Origin: Verrucomicrobiota bacterium
GTDB taxonomy: Bacteria; Verrucomicrobiota; Verrucomicrobiia; Opitutales; UBA953
NCBI GenBank assembly: GCA_015061905.1
Contig: SUVQ01000013.1
Span: 1-41,763, forward strand
DNA length: 41,763 bases
Reading direction: 5' to 3'
The position numbers and the translations under genes are program-made. This document shows positions 1-7,125 of the stretch, in pieces (within the stretch, counting starts at the first letter, position 1; every line of letters starts with the position of its first letter). Below the pieces are notes generated by a model, which ran no database searches, was not told where the DNA came from, and saw only the letters and a program-made list of their open reading frames with translations.

Positions 1-21
1 GCTTAGAGGTGATACTTTTTT

Positions 22-150
22 AATGAATAACGAATAATGAATAGTGAATAGTTCAGTGCTAAGGTTTGTTCCTTGTCGCTTCGCTCGGTATTGCCGAAGG
101 CAAAAACTTTGAACACTGCGTTATTCACTATTCACTGTTCACTGTTCATT
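22..150. repeat. Palindromic dispersed repeat, copy A
   Basis: AT-rich outer arms made of short GAATAATGAATAGTG-type units face their complements (CACTATTCATTATTC type) around a core that includes GCCGAAGGCAAAAAC. The same element recurs in inverted orientation at 5135-5248. The two copies share an identical stretch of about 36 bp ending in TTCAGTGCTAAGG, and copy A carries an extra insert of about 25 bp in the core. No protein is encoded. It looks like a non-autonomous MITE- or REP-type element. Confidence 0.75.
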
Positions 151-160
151 ACCTAAAGAA

Positions 161-220
161 TCCTTGTCATAACTGATAGGTATTTCCTTATCCGTTATCA
201 GTTATCCGTTATTACCTATC
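161..220. repeat. Small inverted repeat with an 18-bp direct repeat
   Basis: TCCTTGTCATAACTGATA at 161-178 recurs exactly at 1147-1164, where it overlaps the stop codon of the small secreted repeat protein. At the first copy, GATAGGTA (175-182) faces TACCTATC (213-220), with further ATCCGTTAT repeats between. It may be a fragment of a mobile or recombination-associated sequence. The rest of positions 1-225 holds only the palindromic repeat and no gene. Confidence 0.5.
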
Positions 221-225
221 CGTGA

Positions 226-762
226 TTACTTAGTAAAAAAGACATCGCTACGGAGGTATTGCCGAACGGCGAGGGAGCCGTTCCCGTCCTTGACTATTTC
301 TGCAATGATAACGACGTGGGGTTTTTCGCGAACGCTTTCCGTCATAAAAACACCGCGTCCGGTCGGGTAAAAATCCTCGATACAAACGCACGCTCCCTCG
401 AAAGCTTTCCCGAGCGGGAACGCGTTTTCGTAAAACATCGGCTCCACGCAGGGACTTGCGGCGGTTTCCCTGTCGATGCTTGTCGAATACGTCATGCCCG
501 GCGCGACGCGAACGCACCCCTCTTCGTCGATGGAAACCGCGAACGGCGGAATATAAGGAGCGGGCGCGGAAGTGGCGCGTTTTTTCTGCGGCGACGGGAA
601 CGCAAGCGTCGTTCCCGCAGAGCTTCGTTCAAACGTGCCGTTTGCAACGTCCGTGATGCGGTTCGCGCGACATTCCTCGGCGAGCTCGCGAAGCGCGTCC
701 GCAAGCCGGTTCAGTTTTTCGGAGCTTAAAGTTTCTCCGGGATAAAATGTAGGAATATCCAT
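226..762 (-). CDS. Hypothetical phage protein, possibly virion-associated
   Basis: A 178-residue protein starting MDIPTFYPGETLSSEKLN. The ATG at 760-762 is chosen because the open frame upstream of it has no sensible leader. The opening pattern of a short beta segment followed by 'G-x-x-L-x-x-x-x-L-N-x-L' and a helix resembles the start of several phage tail or fibre-associated proteins, but I do not recognise a family. Residues about 70-178 are glycine- and aromatic-rich and look beta-stranded, ending LRSDVFFTK. No signal peptide or membrane segment is visible. It points away from the secreted repeat gene at 809, so the 46-bp gap probably carries divergent promoters. The function is unknown. 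Confidence 0.6.
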   Translation of the reverse strand: MDIPTFYPGETLSSEKLNRLADALRELAEECRANRITDVANGTFERSSAGTTLAFPSPQKKRATSAPAPYIPPFAVSIDEEGCVRVAPGMTYSTSIDRETAASPCVEPMFYENAFPLGKAFEGACVCIEDFYPTGRGVFMTESVREKPHVVIIAEIVKDGNGSLAVRQYLRSDVFFTK

Positions 763-808
763 TTTTTTAGGTTGAAAGTGTGGTTGTTTAAATTTAAGCG
801 TTTGTTTT

Positions 809-1162
809 ATGAAAAGAGTTCTTCTCGTTGTATTTTCCGTGTTTCTTCCGGTCGTGTTCGCCTTCGGTGCGCCGAGCGACAAACAGCGCAACGCTATCGC
901 AGAAAAGCTCTACGGGAGTATTTACATTACGGAATTTTCGGGTTTGGCGGATTTTAGTGTTTATATCACGGAGTTTTCCGGTTTGGCGGATTTGAGCGTT
1001 TCCATTCAGGAATTTTCGGGGCTCGCAAACAGCCCCGGAAAATGGCATATCGAAGAAAATAGCGGATTGGCGGATTTTAGTATTTATATCACGGAATTTT
1101 CCGGTTTGGCGGATTTGATTGTTTACATTGAAAATCCGGAAGCGTTTCCTTGTCATAACTGA
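809..1162 (+). CDS. Small secreted protein built of 13-residue repeats
   Basis: A 117-residue protein. Residues 1-20 form a clear signal peptide (MKRVLLVVFSVFLPVVFAFG) with likely cleavage near AFG-AP. From about residue 37 the chain is five tandem 13-residue units with consensus YITEFSGLADFSV; the third and fourth are diverged (SIQEFSGLANSPG, HIEENSGLADFSI). The regular I-x-x-F-S-G-L-A-D spacing suggests a short beta-solenoid or beta-helix stack. The repeats are also visible in the DNA as a 39-bp period, so the gene probably grew by slippage or unequal recombination. It lies in a prophage between leftward genes and converges on the next with a 2-bp gap, as a cargo ('moron') gene would. I know no matching family. 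Confidence 0.6.
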   Translation: MKRVLLVVFSVFLPVVFAFGAPSDKQRNAIAEKLYGSIYITEFSGLADFSVYITEFSGLADLSVSIQEFSGLANSPGKWHIEENSGLADFSIYITEFSGLADLIVYIENPEAFPCHN

Positions 1163-1164
1163 TA

Positions 1165-1953
1165 TCACTTGCCTTTCTCTTCCGGATACTCGTCTGCGAC
1201 CCACATCGTTACAACGTTGTAGCGTTTGTTGCCCCATTCGTCCGGAGCTATCGAGGTTGCCTCAATTGATTTGAGTGTCCACTTGTGTCCGCCGGGATAA
1301 TCCCCGCGCGGGGAATCCTCTTCACCAATGCCTGACGTAGAGGGGAGTGTTCCCGTGATTTTCGTTTCCTCCCATTCGATTTTTTCTCCGGGCAGGGTCT
1401 TTATTCCCTTTCGTGCGAAACGCACTGCGGTGGAGTTCGGCGTGTATTTTTCGACGAGTTTTCGTAGGGTTGTTTCCTCCCAAATATCCGGGGAGTCCTT
1501 CGGTTCGGAGTCCGCGAACTCGAGCTTTTCGGCATCCGTGTTGTGATACACGACCGTCGCGTCCGTTCCTCCGCTAAGATATTCCTGCGCAAGCATGCGT
1601 TCTTCGTCCGAAATGTTTTTGAAGCGACGATGCGCCAGCAGCGAAACGCTTTTCGGCATAACTTTCATTTTATACGTTGCCGTATCGTCTTTGAATGCGC
1701 AGTAGCCAAGCGTAACCGTTACCGTTTGTCCGTTTCGGGTAAAAGTGCGCTTGTTGCAACGCATATCATCCGGCAACAGCTCGGAATACGAGCCGAGAGC
1801 CGGAGCGGTTGCAACGGCTTTCTGCATCGTTCCCGTGTAAGACGCGATTATTGTTGCCGAGCGGATTTTGTCGATTGTTATCGCGTCCAAAGCGTCGCTG
1901 TAAACCATGCTTTCTGCGCTCCATGTGCCGGGAGTTGTCGTTTCTTCTGCCAT
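1165..1953 (-). CDS. Hypothetical phage structural protein
   Basis: A 262-residue acidic protein starting MAEETTTPGTWSAESMVYSD. The ATG at 1951-1953 is preceded by a good Shine-Dalgarno sequence (CGGAG about 9 nt upstream on the minus strand). There is no signal peptide, membrane helix or known catalytic motif. It holds several aromatic-rich beta-like stretches and ends KRYNVVTMWVADEYPEEKGK, which would suit a virion or tail component. The next leftward gene upstream (1997-2275) resembles a gpW-type connector, which supports a structural role. I do not recognise the family. Confidence 0.65.
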   Translation of the reverse strand: MAEETTTPGTWSAESMVYSDALDAITIDKIRSATIIASYTGTMQKAVATAPALGSYSELLPDDMRCNKRTFTRNGQTVTVTLGYCAFKDDTATYKMKVMPKSVSLLAHRRFKNISDEERMLAQEYLSGGTDATVVYHNTDAEKLEFADSEPKDSPDIWEETTLRKLVEKYTPNSTAVRFARKGIKTLPGEKIEWEETKITGTLPSTSGIGEEDSPRGDYPGGHKWTLKSIEATSIAPDEWGNKRYNVVTMWVADEYPEEKGK

Positions 1954-1996
1954 AATAAAAATCTCCGTTTTTCACCTAATACTTAAAAATTAAGAG

Positions 1997-2275
1997 TTAG
2001 AAAAAGCTCCCAAGGCGTTCGGGGCGGCGGCGTGTCCACCCGTCAAGGCGCGGGAACGCGGTTTTAACGGCTTCGTTTCCTTCACCTATGCGGTAACGTG
2101 CTTCGCGGGCGAGAGCTGCCTGCATGCGTTCCAGTTCCGCGCGGCTAAGCAGGTTTTTGGTCACGCTTGAGCCGTTGCTTGTCCAGCTCACTACGCGTCC
2201 GTCTTTGAACATGGCTGCGTTTGCCGACTTTAATGCGGCAATCAATTCGTCGTCGTTTAAAAATTTTGCGTCCAT
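1997..2275 (-). CDS. gpW-like head-tail connector (putative)
   Basis: A 92-residue protein. The pattern of an N-terminal helix, then a short beta hairpin 'GRVVSWTSNGSSVTKNLLS', then a second helix 'RAELERMQAALARE' matches the small alpha-beta-beta-alpha gpW family of lambda, which joins the filled head to the tail. The usual gpW length is about 65-70 residues, so about 20 residues at the C-terminus (GWTRRRPERLGSFF) are extra; lambda gpW also ends in a basic tail. It is read in the same direction as the gene that follows at 1953. The assignment rests on pattern and size only; another small phage protein is possible. Confidence 0.45.
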   Translation of the reverse strand: MDAKFLNDDELIAALKSANAAMFKDGRVVSWTSNGSSVTKNLLSRAELERMQAALAREARYRIGEGNEAVKTAFPRLDGWTRRRPERLGSFF

Positions 2276-2396
2276 CTACTATACGTAAAATTTGAACCTC
2301 TCTTTCACTTACTTTTTGAGCCGGTTTTTGCCCTGCCCTTTCTTGAAGCCGAAAGCGCGGTGTTCAAAAAAAAATGAAGGTTTAAATTTTTCGTTA

Positions 2397-2470
2397 GGGT
2401 GAGAGAGGATTCCTGATTCACATAGCCGCGGCGGAACTCTCTCGCTACCGTATGAATTGCCGCCGCGGCT
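2397..2470 (+). promoter_or_regulatory. Structured leader RNA with potential H-type pseudoknot
   Basis: Just upstream of the small membrane gene, AGCCGCGGCGG (2424-2434) pairs perfectly with CCGCCGCGGCT (2460-2470), giving an 11-bp stem followed by TTCTTATTTTT. The 25-nt loop contains CTCTCTC (2437-2443), which is complementary to GAGAGAG (2401-2407) upstream of the stem, and the pairing extends by G-C and wobble pairs. The two helices interleave as an H-type pseudoknot. This could act as an attenuator, a cis-regulatory element or the end of a small RNA. Confidence 0.5.
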
Positions 2471-2484
2471 TCTTATTTTTCACC

Positions 2485-2721
2485 ATGAAACTCAAAGCAC
2501 TCATTATCGGAATCACAGCCGGGCTCTTGTCTGCCGGCATTCTCGCGGCGGGAACCGAAGCCGCACAAACCGCCATCGAAGGCGGCGAAACCGCGTTCAC
2601 GGACACGCTCCGTGCTATCGTGAACTTTTTGCCGTTCCCGTGGAACGTCGTCGGCAGTGCCGCCGTTACCGTCGGGGTTGCGCTCTTTGCGTGGCGCAGA
2701 AGCCGAAAAAACAACGGCTAA
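2485..2721 (+). CDS. Small two-helix membrane protein (holin-like or coat-like)
   Basis: A 78-residue protein starting MKLKALIIGITAGLLSAG, with the ATG at 2485 directly after the hairpin leader. Residues about 4-25 form a signal-like hydrophobic helix, residues about 26-45 are acidic and amphipathic (TEAAQTAIEGGETAF), residues about 50-70 form a second hydrophobic helix (FPWNVVGSAAVTVGVALFAW), and the end is basic (RRSRKNNG). Two membrane helices with a charged tail fit a phage holin. The order signal peptide, acidic helix, membrane helix, basic tail also mimics filamentous-phage major coat proteins, though nothing else here is filamentous. It opens the rightward structural cluster, 43 bp before the next gene. 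Confidence 0.6.
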   Translation: MKLKALIIGITAGLLSAGILAAGTEAAQTAIEGGETAFTDTLRAIVNFLPFPWNVVGSAAVTVGVALFAWRRSRKNNG

Positions 2722-2764
2722 AAAACTTTCACCCTATCCCGATTAATCACTAAGCAAAATCATC

Positions 2765-3103
2765 ATGGCAGCAACCTGCTACGGAATTATTAAATCTTTC
2801 GGAACGAAGGAAATCGGCGATGACACGCTCGTTCTTTCCGGAGAAATGAAAGAAGCCTGGGACATTAAAACATGGTCCAACGGCGGCGAAATTAAAGCCG
2901 CGGCAAAGACGAACCACCGTTTTGAGTGTTCTCTTACCCTCATCGGCGAAAAGCCGAGCGAAAACACCATTAAGACATACTTCGGCGCGGACGGGACCGT
3001 CATCATCACGGACATCGCCGAATCTCATAACAACGAAGACGCCGTTCAGTATTCGGTTTCGGCAACCATCTATCCGGATATTTCCGAAGGAGCCGGCGCG
3101 TAA
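2765..3103 (+). CDS. Hypothetical phage structural protein upstream of the capsid gene
   Basis: A 112-residue protein starting MAATCYGIIKSFGTKEIGDD. It is rich in beta-type segments (TLVLSGEMKEAWDI, FECSLTLIGEK, GTVIITDIAES, VQYSVSATIYPDI) with no signal peptide or membrane helix. It lies 36 bp upstream of the major capsid gene, a place often held by head-decoration or small tail-tube proteins. I do not recognise a specific family, so the structural role is inferred from position and the all-beta appearance. Confidence 0.6.
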   Translation: MAATCYGIIKSFGTKEIGDDTLVLSGEMKEAWDIKTWSNGGEIKAAAKTNHRFECSLTLIGEKPSENTIKTYFGADGTVIITDIAESHNNEDAVQYSVSATIYPDISEGAGA

Positions 3104-3139
3104 TTCTTCTTTTTCACAATCCAAACCACAAATCACAAT

Positions 3140-4030
3140 ATGGCTAACGATATCACAGCAGCAACACTCCTTGCCCAAAAAAGCATTGAGAGCCTTCGTC
3201 AAAAATACCCGATTTTTTCCCTCTTCTCGGTGGATTTCGGGGACGCAACCGGTGCAATCGGGCAAACGGTAAACGTTCCCGTTTTCGGGAACGCCGCCGC
3301 AGTAAAAAAACCCGTCAAAGGTTCCTCAATCGACTACTCCGGCGAAGCCGGCGGAAGTATCAGCACGATTCCCGTCGTGATGGATTCCCTCATTTTCTCG
3401 GCGCATCCGCTCTCACCTTATGACGTGGAAAACTTGTCCGATACCACTAAGGCGCAAATCATCACGGAAAACGCTCACGCCGTGCACGCAAAAGCCGATG
3501 CCGTCATTGCCGAGCTCGCGCTTAAAACGGAAAATCACACCGTCTACACCTGCGCCGGCAAGGATGCGTTCACGCTTGGGGATCTCATCGCCGCGCGCGG
3601 TGTTGCCGCCGCCAGCAAAATGGATACCGATAATCTCGTCGTTGTCCTCTCCCCCAAGGCATACAACGACCTTATCGCGGACGACAAGGTCGCAAAATCC
3701 CTCACCACGGCTGCGCAGGATGCCATCGTCGGCGGTCGCATTTCAGAAATTGTCGGGATTAAGGTAACGACTTCCGCCGCGATTAAGTCCGGATATTTCG
3801 GCTATCTCGCGCAAAAATCATCCGTGGCGGTTGCCGCCCGTCCTACCGTGGCGATTGGTGCGGCATGGTCTCAGGTGCTTTCCGTTGAAGGCGGGTTCTC
3901 CTTCACGGCAAAAGGCATTAATGATGCCGTTCACGCGCAGGAAATCTACGTTGCCGAAATCGCTTTCGGTGCGGAGGCGGTTAAGCATGCCAACGAAAAA
4001 CGCATCATCGCCCTTGCCGCAGCGGCGTAG
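3140..4030 (+). CDS. Major capsid protein (HK97-fold, P22 coat-like)
   Basis: A 296-residue protein forming the phage head shell. It has an N-terminal helix (ATLLAQKSIESLRQKYPIFS), a beta-rich segment with 'GQTVNVPVFGNAAA', a long helix 'ENAHAVHAKADAVIAELALK' typical of the spine helix of coat proteins, a segment 'LVVVLSPKAYNDLIADD' as in P-domains, and a C-terminal beta region. Size, composition and position (just before small head genes, scaffold-like coiled coil and portal) agree. There is no obvious N-terminal protease-cleaved delta domain. It is followed by a strong hairpin at 4054-4091, so the message probably ends there and the capsid gene may be expressed at a higher level than the genes that follow. 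Confidence 0.75.
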   Translation: MANDITAATLLAQKSIESLRQKYPIFSLFSVDFGDATGAIGQTVNVPVFGNAAAVKKPVKGSSIDYSGEAGGSISTIPVVMDSLIFSAHPLSPYDVENLSDTTKAQIITENAHAVHAKADAVIAELALKTENHTVYTCAGKDAFTLGDLIAARGVAAASKMDTDNLVVVLSPKAYNDLIADDKVAKSLTTAAQDAIVGGRISEIVGIKVTTSAAIKSGYFGYLAQKSSVAVAARPTVAIGAAWSQVLSVEGGFSFTAKGINDAVHAQEIYVAEIAFGAEAVKHANEKRIIALAAAA

Positions 4031-4053
4031 AAACCAACACCGTCGTTAATCGA

Positions 4054-4093
4054 AAATTAGGGAGGGGGATTTTCGTTCTCCTCCCTAATTTTT
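4054..4093 (+). terminator. Rho-independent terminator after the capsid gene
   Basis: AAATTAGGGAGG (4054-4065) pairs with CCTCCCTAATTT (4080-4091), a 12-bp stem with a 14-nt loop, running into a short T tract. It lies 24 bp after the capsid stop codon. Confidence 0.8.
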
Positions 4094-4106
4094 CCCCTTG
4101 CTCAAA

Positions 4107-4538
4107 ATGACACCTATTCCGCTACAGAAAGTTTTTCTCTCGATTCTCGGACGCACGCCGCTTGCCGCGTTCCCGCGGGTTCGCTTTTCGCTTTCTTTTG
4201 AGACAACGCCGCTCGAAGCATCCGGGCTCGTTTGCTCCGTAACCCTCAATGCCGCGCCGCCGAAGCCGGCAAGCGGTGCAGCCGAAGTTGTCGCTACGTT
4301 CTCGCTTTCTCTTGACGCGGACGAATACGACTCCGAAGCGATCGAAGCGGCGGCAAGCGCGACCGCGCGCGAGCTCGCCGAAAAACTCACCCCCGCACAA
4401 ATCAACACTCACGCGGAAGAAATCGGAGCTCCGATTCATTGCTACTTCTTCCGCTGGAACTCAACCGACGAAACCCGCAACGCCGAAGATACGGCACGCG
4501 TGTTTGAATTTCAATACACCGGACAAATTCAATTTTAA
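4107..4538 (+). CDS. Hypothetical phage protein, possible head-tail or tail-terminator component
   Basis: A 143-residue protein starting MTPIPLQKVFLSILGRTPLA; the ATG at 4107 is preferred to an upstream TTG. It has an N-terminal helix followed by alternating beta segments (VRFSLSFETT, VVATFSLSLDADEYD), a helix (AIEAAASATARELAEKL), and a final strand region 'ARVFEFQYTGQIQF'. Small mixed alpha/beta proteins between capsid and portal or tail genes are often tail-terminator or completion proteins, but I see no decisive motif. The stop codon is 2 bp from the next start, indicating translational coupling. Confidence 0.6.
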   Translation: MTPIPLQKVFLSILGRTPLAAFPRVRFSLSFETTPLEASGLVCSVTLNAAPPKPASGAAEVVATFSLSLDADEYDSEAIEAAASATARELAEKLTPAQINTHAEEIGAPIHCYFFRWNSTDETRNAEDTARVFEFQYTGQIQF

Positions 4539-4540
4539 TC

Positions 4541-5116
4541 ATGGAAAAACAAATCGAACAACTTAAGGCGGAAATCGCCGCCAAAGACGCGACAATCGCC
4601 GAAATGAAAGCCGCCGCAGACGCTCAGCACGCCGAAGCGGAAAAGCTCGGCAAACTCGCGGAAGAAGCCGCCGTCGCCGGCAAAGCCGCAACGGAAGCCC
4701 TCGAAGCGAAAAACGCCGAAATCGAGCAACTAAAAACGGACTTCGCCGCGCAACTTGCCGGCAAAGACGCTGACATCGCCGAGCGGGAACGCCAATACGC
4801 CGCAATGCGCGCGGAGTTTGACACATGGCGCGCCGAGCAGGAAGCGCGCAACGCCAACCTGCGCGCGGAACTCGAAGCGGCAAACGCGGAAGAAACGGCG
4901 AGGTTCAAAGCCCGCATCGCCGAGCTCGAAGCCGCCGCCAAAACCGCCGAGCAGATCGCTGCCGAAAAATACGCCGCCGGCTCGCCGCCGATTCCGGCAA
5001 GCCCCGCAGGCGATCCCGGCAATCTGCAGGAGCGGCTCGCGCAGGCACGAAAAAATCCGGCTGCGTTTGCCGCGCTCGCGAAAGAGCTTACGCCCGATCA
5101 AATCAAGGCTCTCTGA
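4541..5116 (+). CDS. Coiled-coil phage protein, scaffold-like
   Basis: A 191-residue protein that is almost wholly helical. Residues 1-145 form a long coiled coil very rich in Ala, Glu and Lys (KQIEQLKAEIAAKD, KNAEIEQLKTDFAAQLAGKD, RNANLRAELEAANAEE). A proline-rich hinge at about 148-160 (GSPPIPASPAGDPG) separates it from a C-terminal helical piece (RLAQARKNPAAFAALAKEL, then TPDQIKAL). Long coiled coil, hinge and compact helical tail are typical of phage scaffolding proteins, whose tail binds the coat protein. The position after the capsid gene is unusual, since scaffolds normally precede it, so another structural role is possible. Confidence 0.65.
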   Translation: MEKQIEQLKAEIAAKDATIAEMKAAADAQHAEAEKLGKLAEEAAVAGKAATEALEAKNAEIEQLKTDFAAQLAGKDADIAERERQYAAMRAEFDTWRAEQEARNANLRAELEAANAEETARFKARIAELEAAAKTAEQIAAEKYAAGSPPIPASPAGDPGNLQERLAQARKNPAAFAALAKELTPDQIKAL

Positions 5117-5134
5117 ACCCCTTCGGGCTTTGTT

Positions 5135-5248
5135 GATGAATAATGAATAATGAATAGTGAATAATGAATAACGCATACTTCAAAGTTTTTGCCTTCGGCA
5201 AAAACCTTAGCACTGAACTATTCACTATTCATTATTCCCTATTCACTA
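5135..5248. repeat. Palindromic dispersed repeat, copy B (inverted relative to copy A)
   Basis: The reverse complement of this stretch matches 22-150 closely, including the block ending TTCAGTGCTAAGG. The centre is a perfect hairpin: GTTTTTGCC (5185-5193) pairs with GGCAAAAAC (5197-5205) around a 3-nt loop. It fills the gap between the coiled-coil gene and the portal gene and could act as a terminator or RNA-stability element. Confidence 0.75.
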
Positions 5249-5272
5249 AAAAATCCACTTTTCCACTAAAAA

Positions 5273-6655
5273 ATGAACCTCTTTTCCAAGATTGCCGGAT
5301 GGTGCGGGATCGGAAACGCCTACGAAAGCGCGCTTGATTCAGACCAGCGCAAAAGCCCCCGGCTTATCGTTGCCGATTCCCGCCTCGAACTTTCGCAAGT
5401 TACGCGTCTGCAAATGCTTTCGCGCGCCCGTGCCCTTGTGCGCAATTTCGGATTCGCGCGGGAACAGGTCGCAAGCATGGAAACCTACGCCGTCGGCGAC
5501 GGCATTTTCCCGCAGCCGTCCACGGAATCTCCGGAATGGAACTCAAAAGCCGAAAAACTCTTCCTGCGCGGATTTGCCGCCGTACCCGAAATCAGCGGGC
5601 GGTTCTCTCTCGGCAAACTCACCCGCCTCGTGTGCCGCGCTCTCGATACCGACGGCGAAATCTTTTTCGTAAAAATCGCGGGAACGCCCGCCGCTCCGCC
5701 GCGCCTACAGGTTTTCGAAGCTCACCGCCTTGCCGGAAAATTCGATGCCCGGGAACGCATTTTCGACGGGATTCGCTTCGATGCCTACGGGCGTCCGACC
5801 GGTTACCTCTTCGTTGACGATGAGGGCAAAATTTCCGAGCAAGCCGCGCAAAACGTCATTCACGTCTTTATTGCAGAGCGCACCAGCGACGCGCACGGTG
5901 TGCCGCAAATCCAGCATGCCGTCAACTCCCTCATCGATACTAAGGAGCTTCTCGCCATCGAGAAAAAAGGCGTCAAAACCATCAACGAAATGACGTTCGC
6001 CATCACCAGCGAGCGCAACGCCGATCCGGAAACCTCTTCCGGAGATTTCGCTTTCGGAGCTGCAAACACATCCGGAGAAACAGACCCGGATGCATTAAAG
6101 CGCAACATCGGCGGCGGAAAGTTCGGTCGCCTCCTTCCGGGCGAAAAAATCGAATCCCTGCGCACGGATCGCCCCTCGCCGACATTTACCGGATTCCTCG
6201 ATTACATCCTGCGCGACGCCTCGCTCGGAAACGTGCCGTATGAGTTCGTGGCGGATTCAAGCAAGGTCGGCGGCGCAGGCGTGCGCCTTGTCGTAGGGCG
6301 CGCCGCGCGTGTGTTCGCTCGACGCCAGCAGGAACTCATAGAGCAATTTTTAACGCCGGTTTACAAGTTCTTCATCGGCTGGGCAATCACCACGGGAAAA
6401 CTCGAACCCGTCGAAGACTGGGATGCCGTCGAATGGGCATGCCCCAAAAGCGTAACCGTCGACGCCGGACGCGAAGCCGCACAGGACCGCGCAGACGTGC
6501 TCGGCGGCTTCCTCTCCCTCGAAGATTACTACGCCGCGCGCGGCATGAAGTATAAGGATGAAGTGCGCCGCATCGCCGCCAACATCAAACTCGCCCTGGA
6601 AACCGCAAAAGAGTTCGGCGTTCCCGCAGAAGCCGTTTTTCAAAATCTGAAATAA
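5273..6655 (+). CDS. Phage portal protein, lambda gpB type
   Basis: A 460-residue protein forming the dodecameric ring at the head vertex through which DNA is packed and ejected. Typical lambda-family features are visible: 'SRARALVRNFGFAREQ' then 'YAVGDGI' near residues 50-77, 'DTDGEIFFVK' near 127, 'DAYGRPTGYLFVDDE' near 170, the conserved 'GVPQIQHAVNSLIDTKEL' helix near 210, and the C-terminal 'EAAQDRADVLGGFLSLEDYY' and 'EVRRIAANIKLALE' helices. Length fits the family (about 450-550). The lambda-type portal normally works with a GpA-type large terminase, and one is present on the opposite strand at 11787-12959. The gene lies directly after palindromic repeat copy B. Confidence 0.9.
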   Translation: MNLFSKIAGWCGIGNAYESALDSDQRKSPRLIVADSRLELSQVTRLQMLSRARALVRNFGFAREQVASMETYAVGDGIFPQPSTESPEWNSKAEKLFLRGFAAVPEISGRFSLGKLTRLVCRALDTDGEIFFVKIAGTPAAPPRLQVFEAHRLAGKFDARERIFDGIRFDAYGRPTGYLFVDDEGKISEQAAQNVIHVFIAERTSDAHGVPQIQHAVNSLIDTKELLAIEKKGVKTINEMTFAITSERNADPETSSGDFAFGAANTSGETDPDALKRNIGGGKFGRLLPGEKIESLRTDRPSPTFTGFLDYILRDASLGNVPYEFVADSSKVGGAGVRLVVGRAARVFARRQQELIEQFLTPVYKFFIGWAITTGKLEPVEDWDAVEWACPKSVTVDAGREAAQDRADVLGGFLSLEDYYAARGMKYKDEVRRIAANIKLALETAKEFGVPAEAVFQNLK

Positions 6656-6705
6656 GATGAACACCAAGGAACAGCCCCCGCTTTCCCGGCGAGACAAAAA
6701 AAAAA

Positions 6706-6732
6706 TCCCGCGAAGTGATTCGCGGGAACGGG
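6706..6732 (-). terminator. Terminator for the leftward small membrane gene
   Basis: TCCCGCGAA (6706-6714) pairs with TTCGCGGGA (6719-6727) around GTGA. Read leftward it is followed by a run of ten T residues, ending the 6734-7069 transcript. One CGGGAACG word (6723-6730) is built into the stem edge. Confidence 0.8.
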
Positions 6733-6733
6733 A

Positions 6734-7069
6734 TTAACGCTTAGAGCACGCCTCGCGCGCCCGAATATGAGATTCACGCTCAAACTCACGAAGTTCGTGC
6801 TCTTTTCGATATTGTTCTATTTCAATTTTTTTAAGATACGTGTCCGTATCCTCTTTCTCTTCCTTTTGTTTTTTACGCACCATATCAAAACAAAATGCAA
6901 GGGCTAAACAGGCGGAAATAATCAAAATTCCTATTTTCGACTCTTGCGGAAGCCCAATGAACACGACTAAGAGGCAAATAACAACCGGACTCCACAGCAA
7001 AGTTTTTAATACCGCCTTGCCTCCTCCGAATATGGCTACGGCAACGAGAATTAAGATAAAAAACAACAT
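6734..7069 (-). CDS. Membrane protein with charged C-terminal helix (phage cargo gene?)
   Basis: A 111-residue protein. The ATG at 7067-7069 is chosen over an upstream GTG because GAAAGGA lies at good Shine-Dalgarno distance. Three hydrophobic helices are visible (about 2-17, 22-40, 47-63: LFFILILVAVAIF, LLWSPVVICLLVVFIGL, IGILIISACLALAFCF), followed by a highly charged helix of about 45 residues (KKQKEEKEDTDTYLKKIEIE). It is transcribed against the portal and tape-measure genes and has its own terminator. Base usage is richer in A/T than its neighbours, which fits an acquired cargo gene. No family is recognised; superinfection immunity or lysis functions are possible but unproven. Confidence 0.65.
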   Translation of the reverse strand: MLFFILILVAVAIFGGGKAVLKTLLWSPVVICLLVVFIGLPQESKIGILIISACLALAFCFDMVRKKQKEEKEDTDTYLKKIEIEQYRKEHELREFERESHIRAREACSKR

Positions 7070-7125
7070 CGGCTTATCCTTTCTTTCGTAAATAAACACT
7101 TGTTTTAAATCACCGTCAAGACGCT

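Noticed and set aside
794..1237. A frame on the opposite strand across the 13-residue repeats
   Set aside because: The repeats are open on both strands, but only the + strand has a signal peptide and a clean start.
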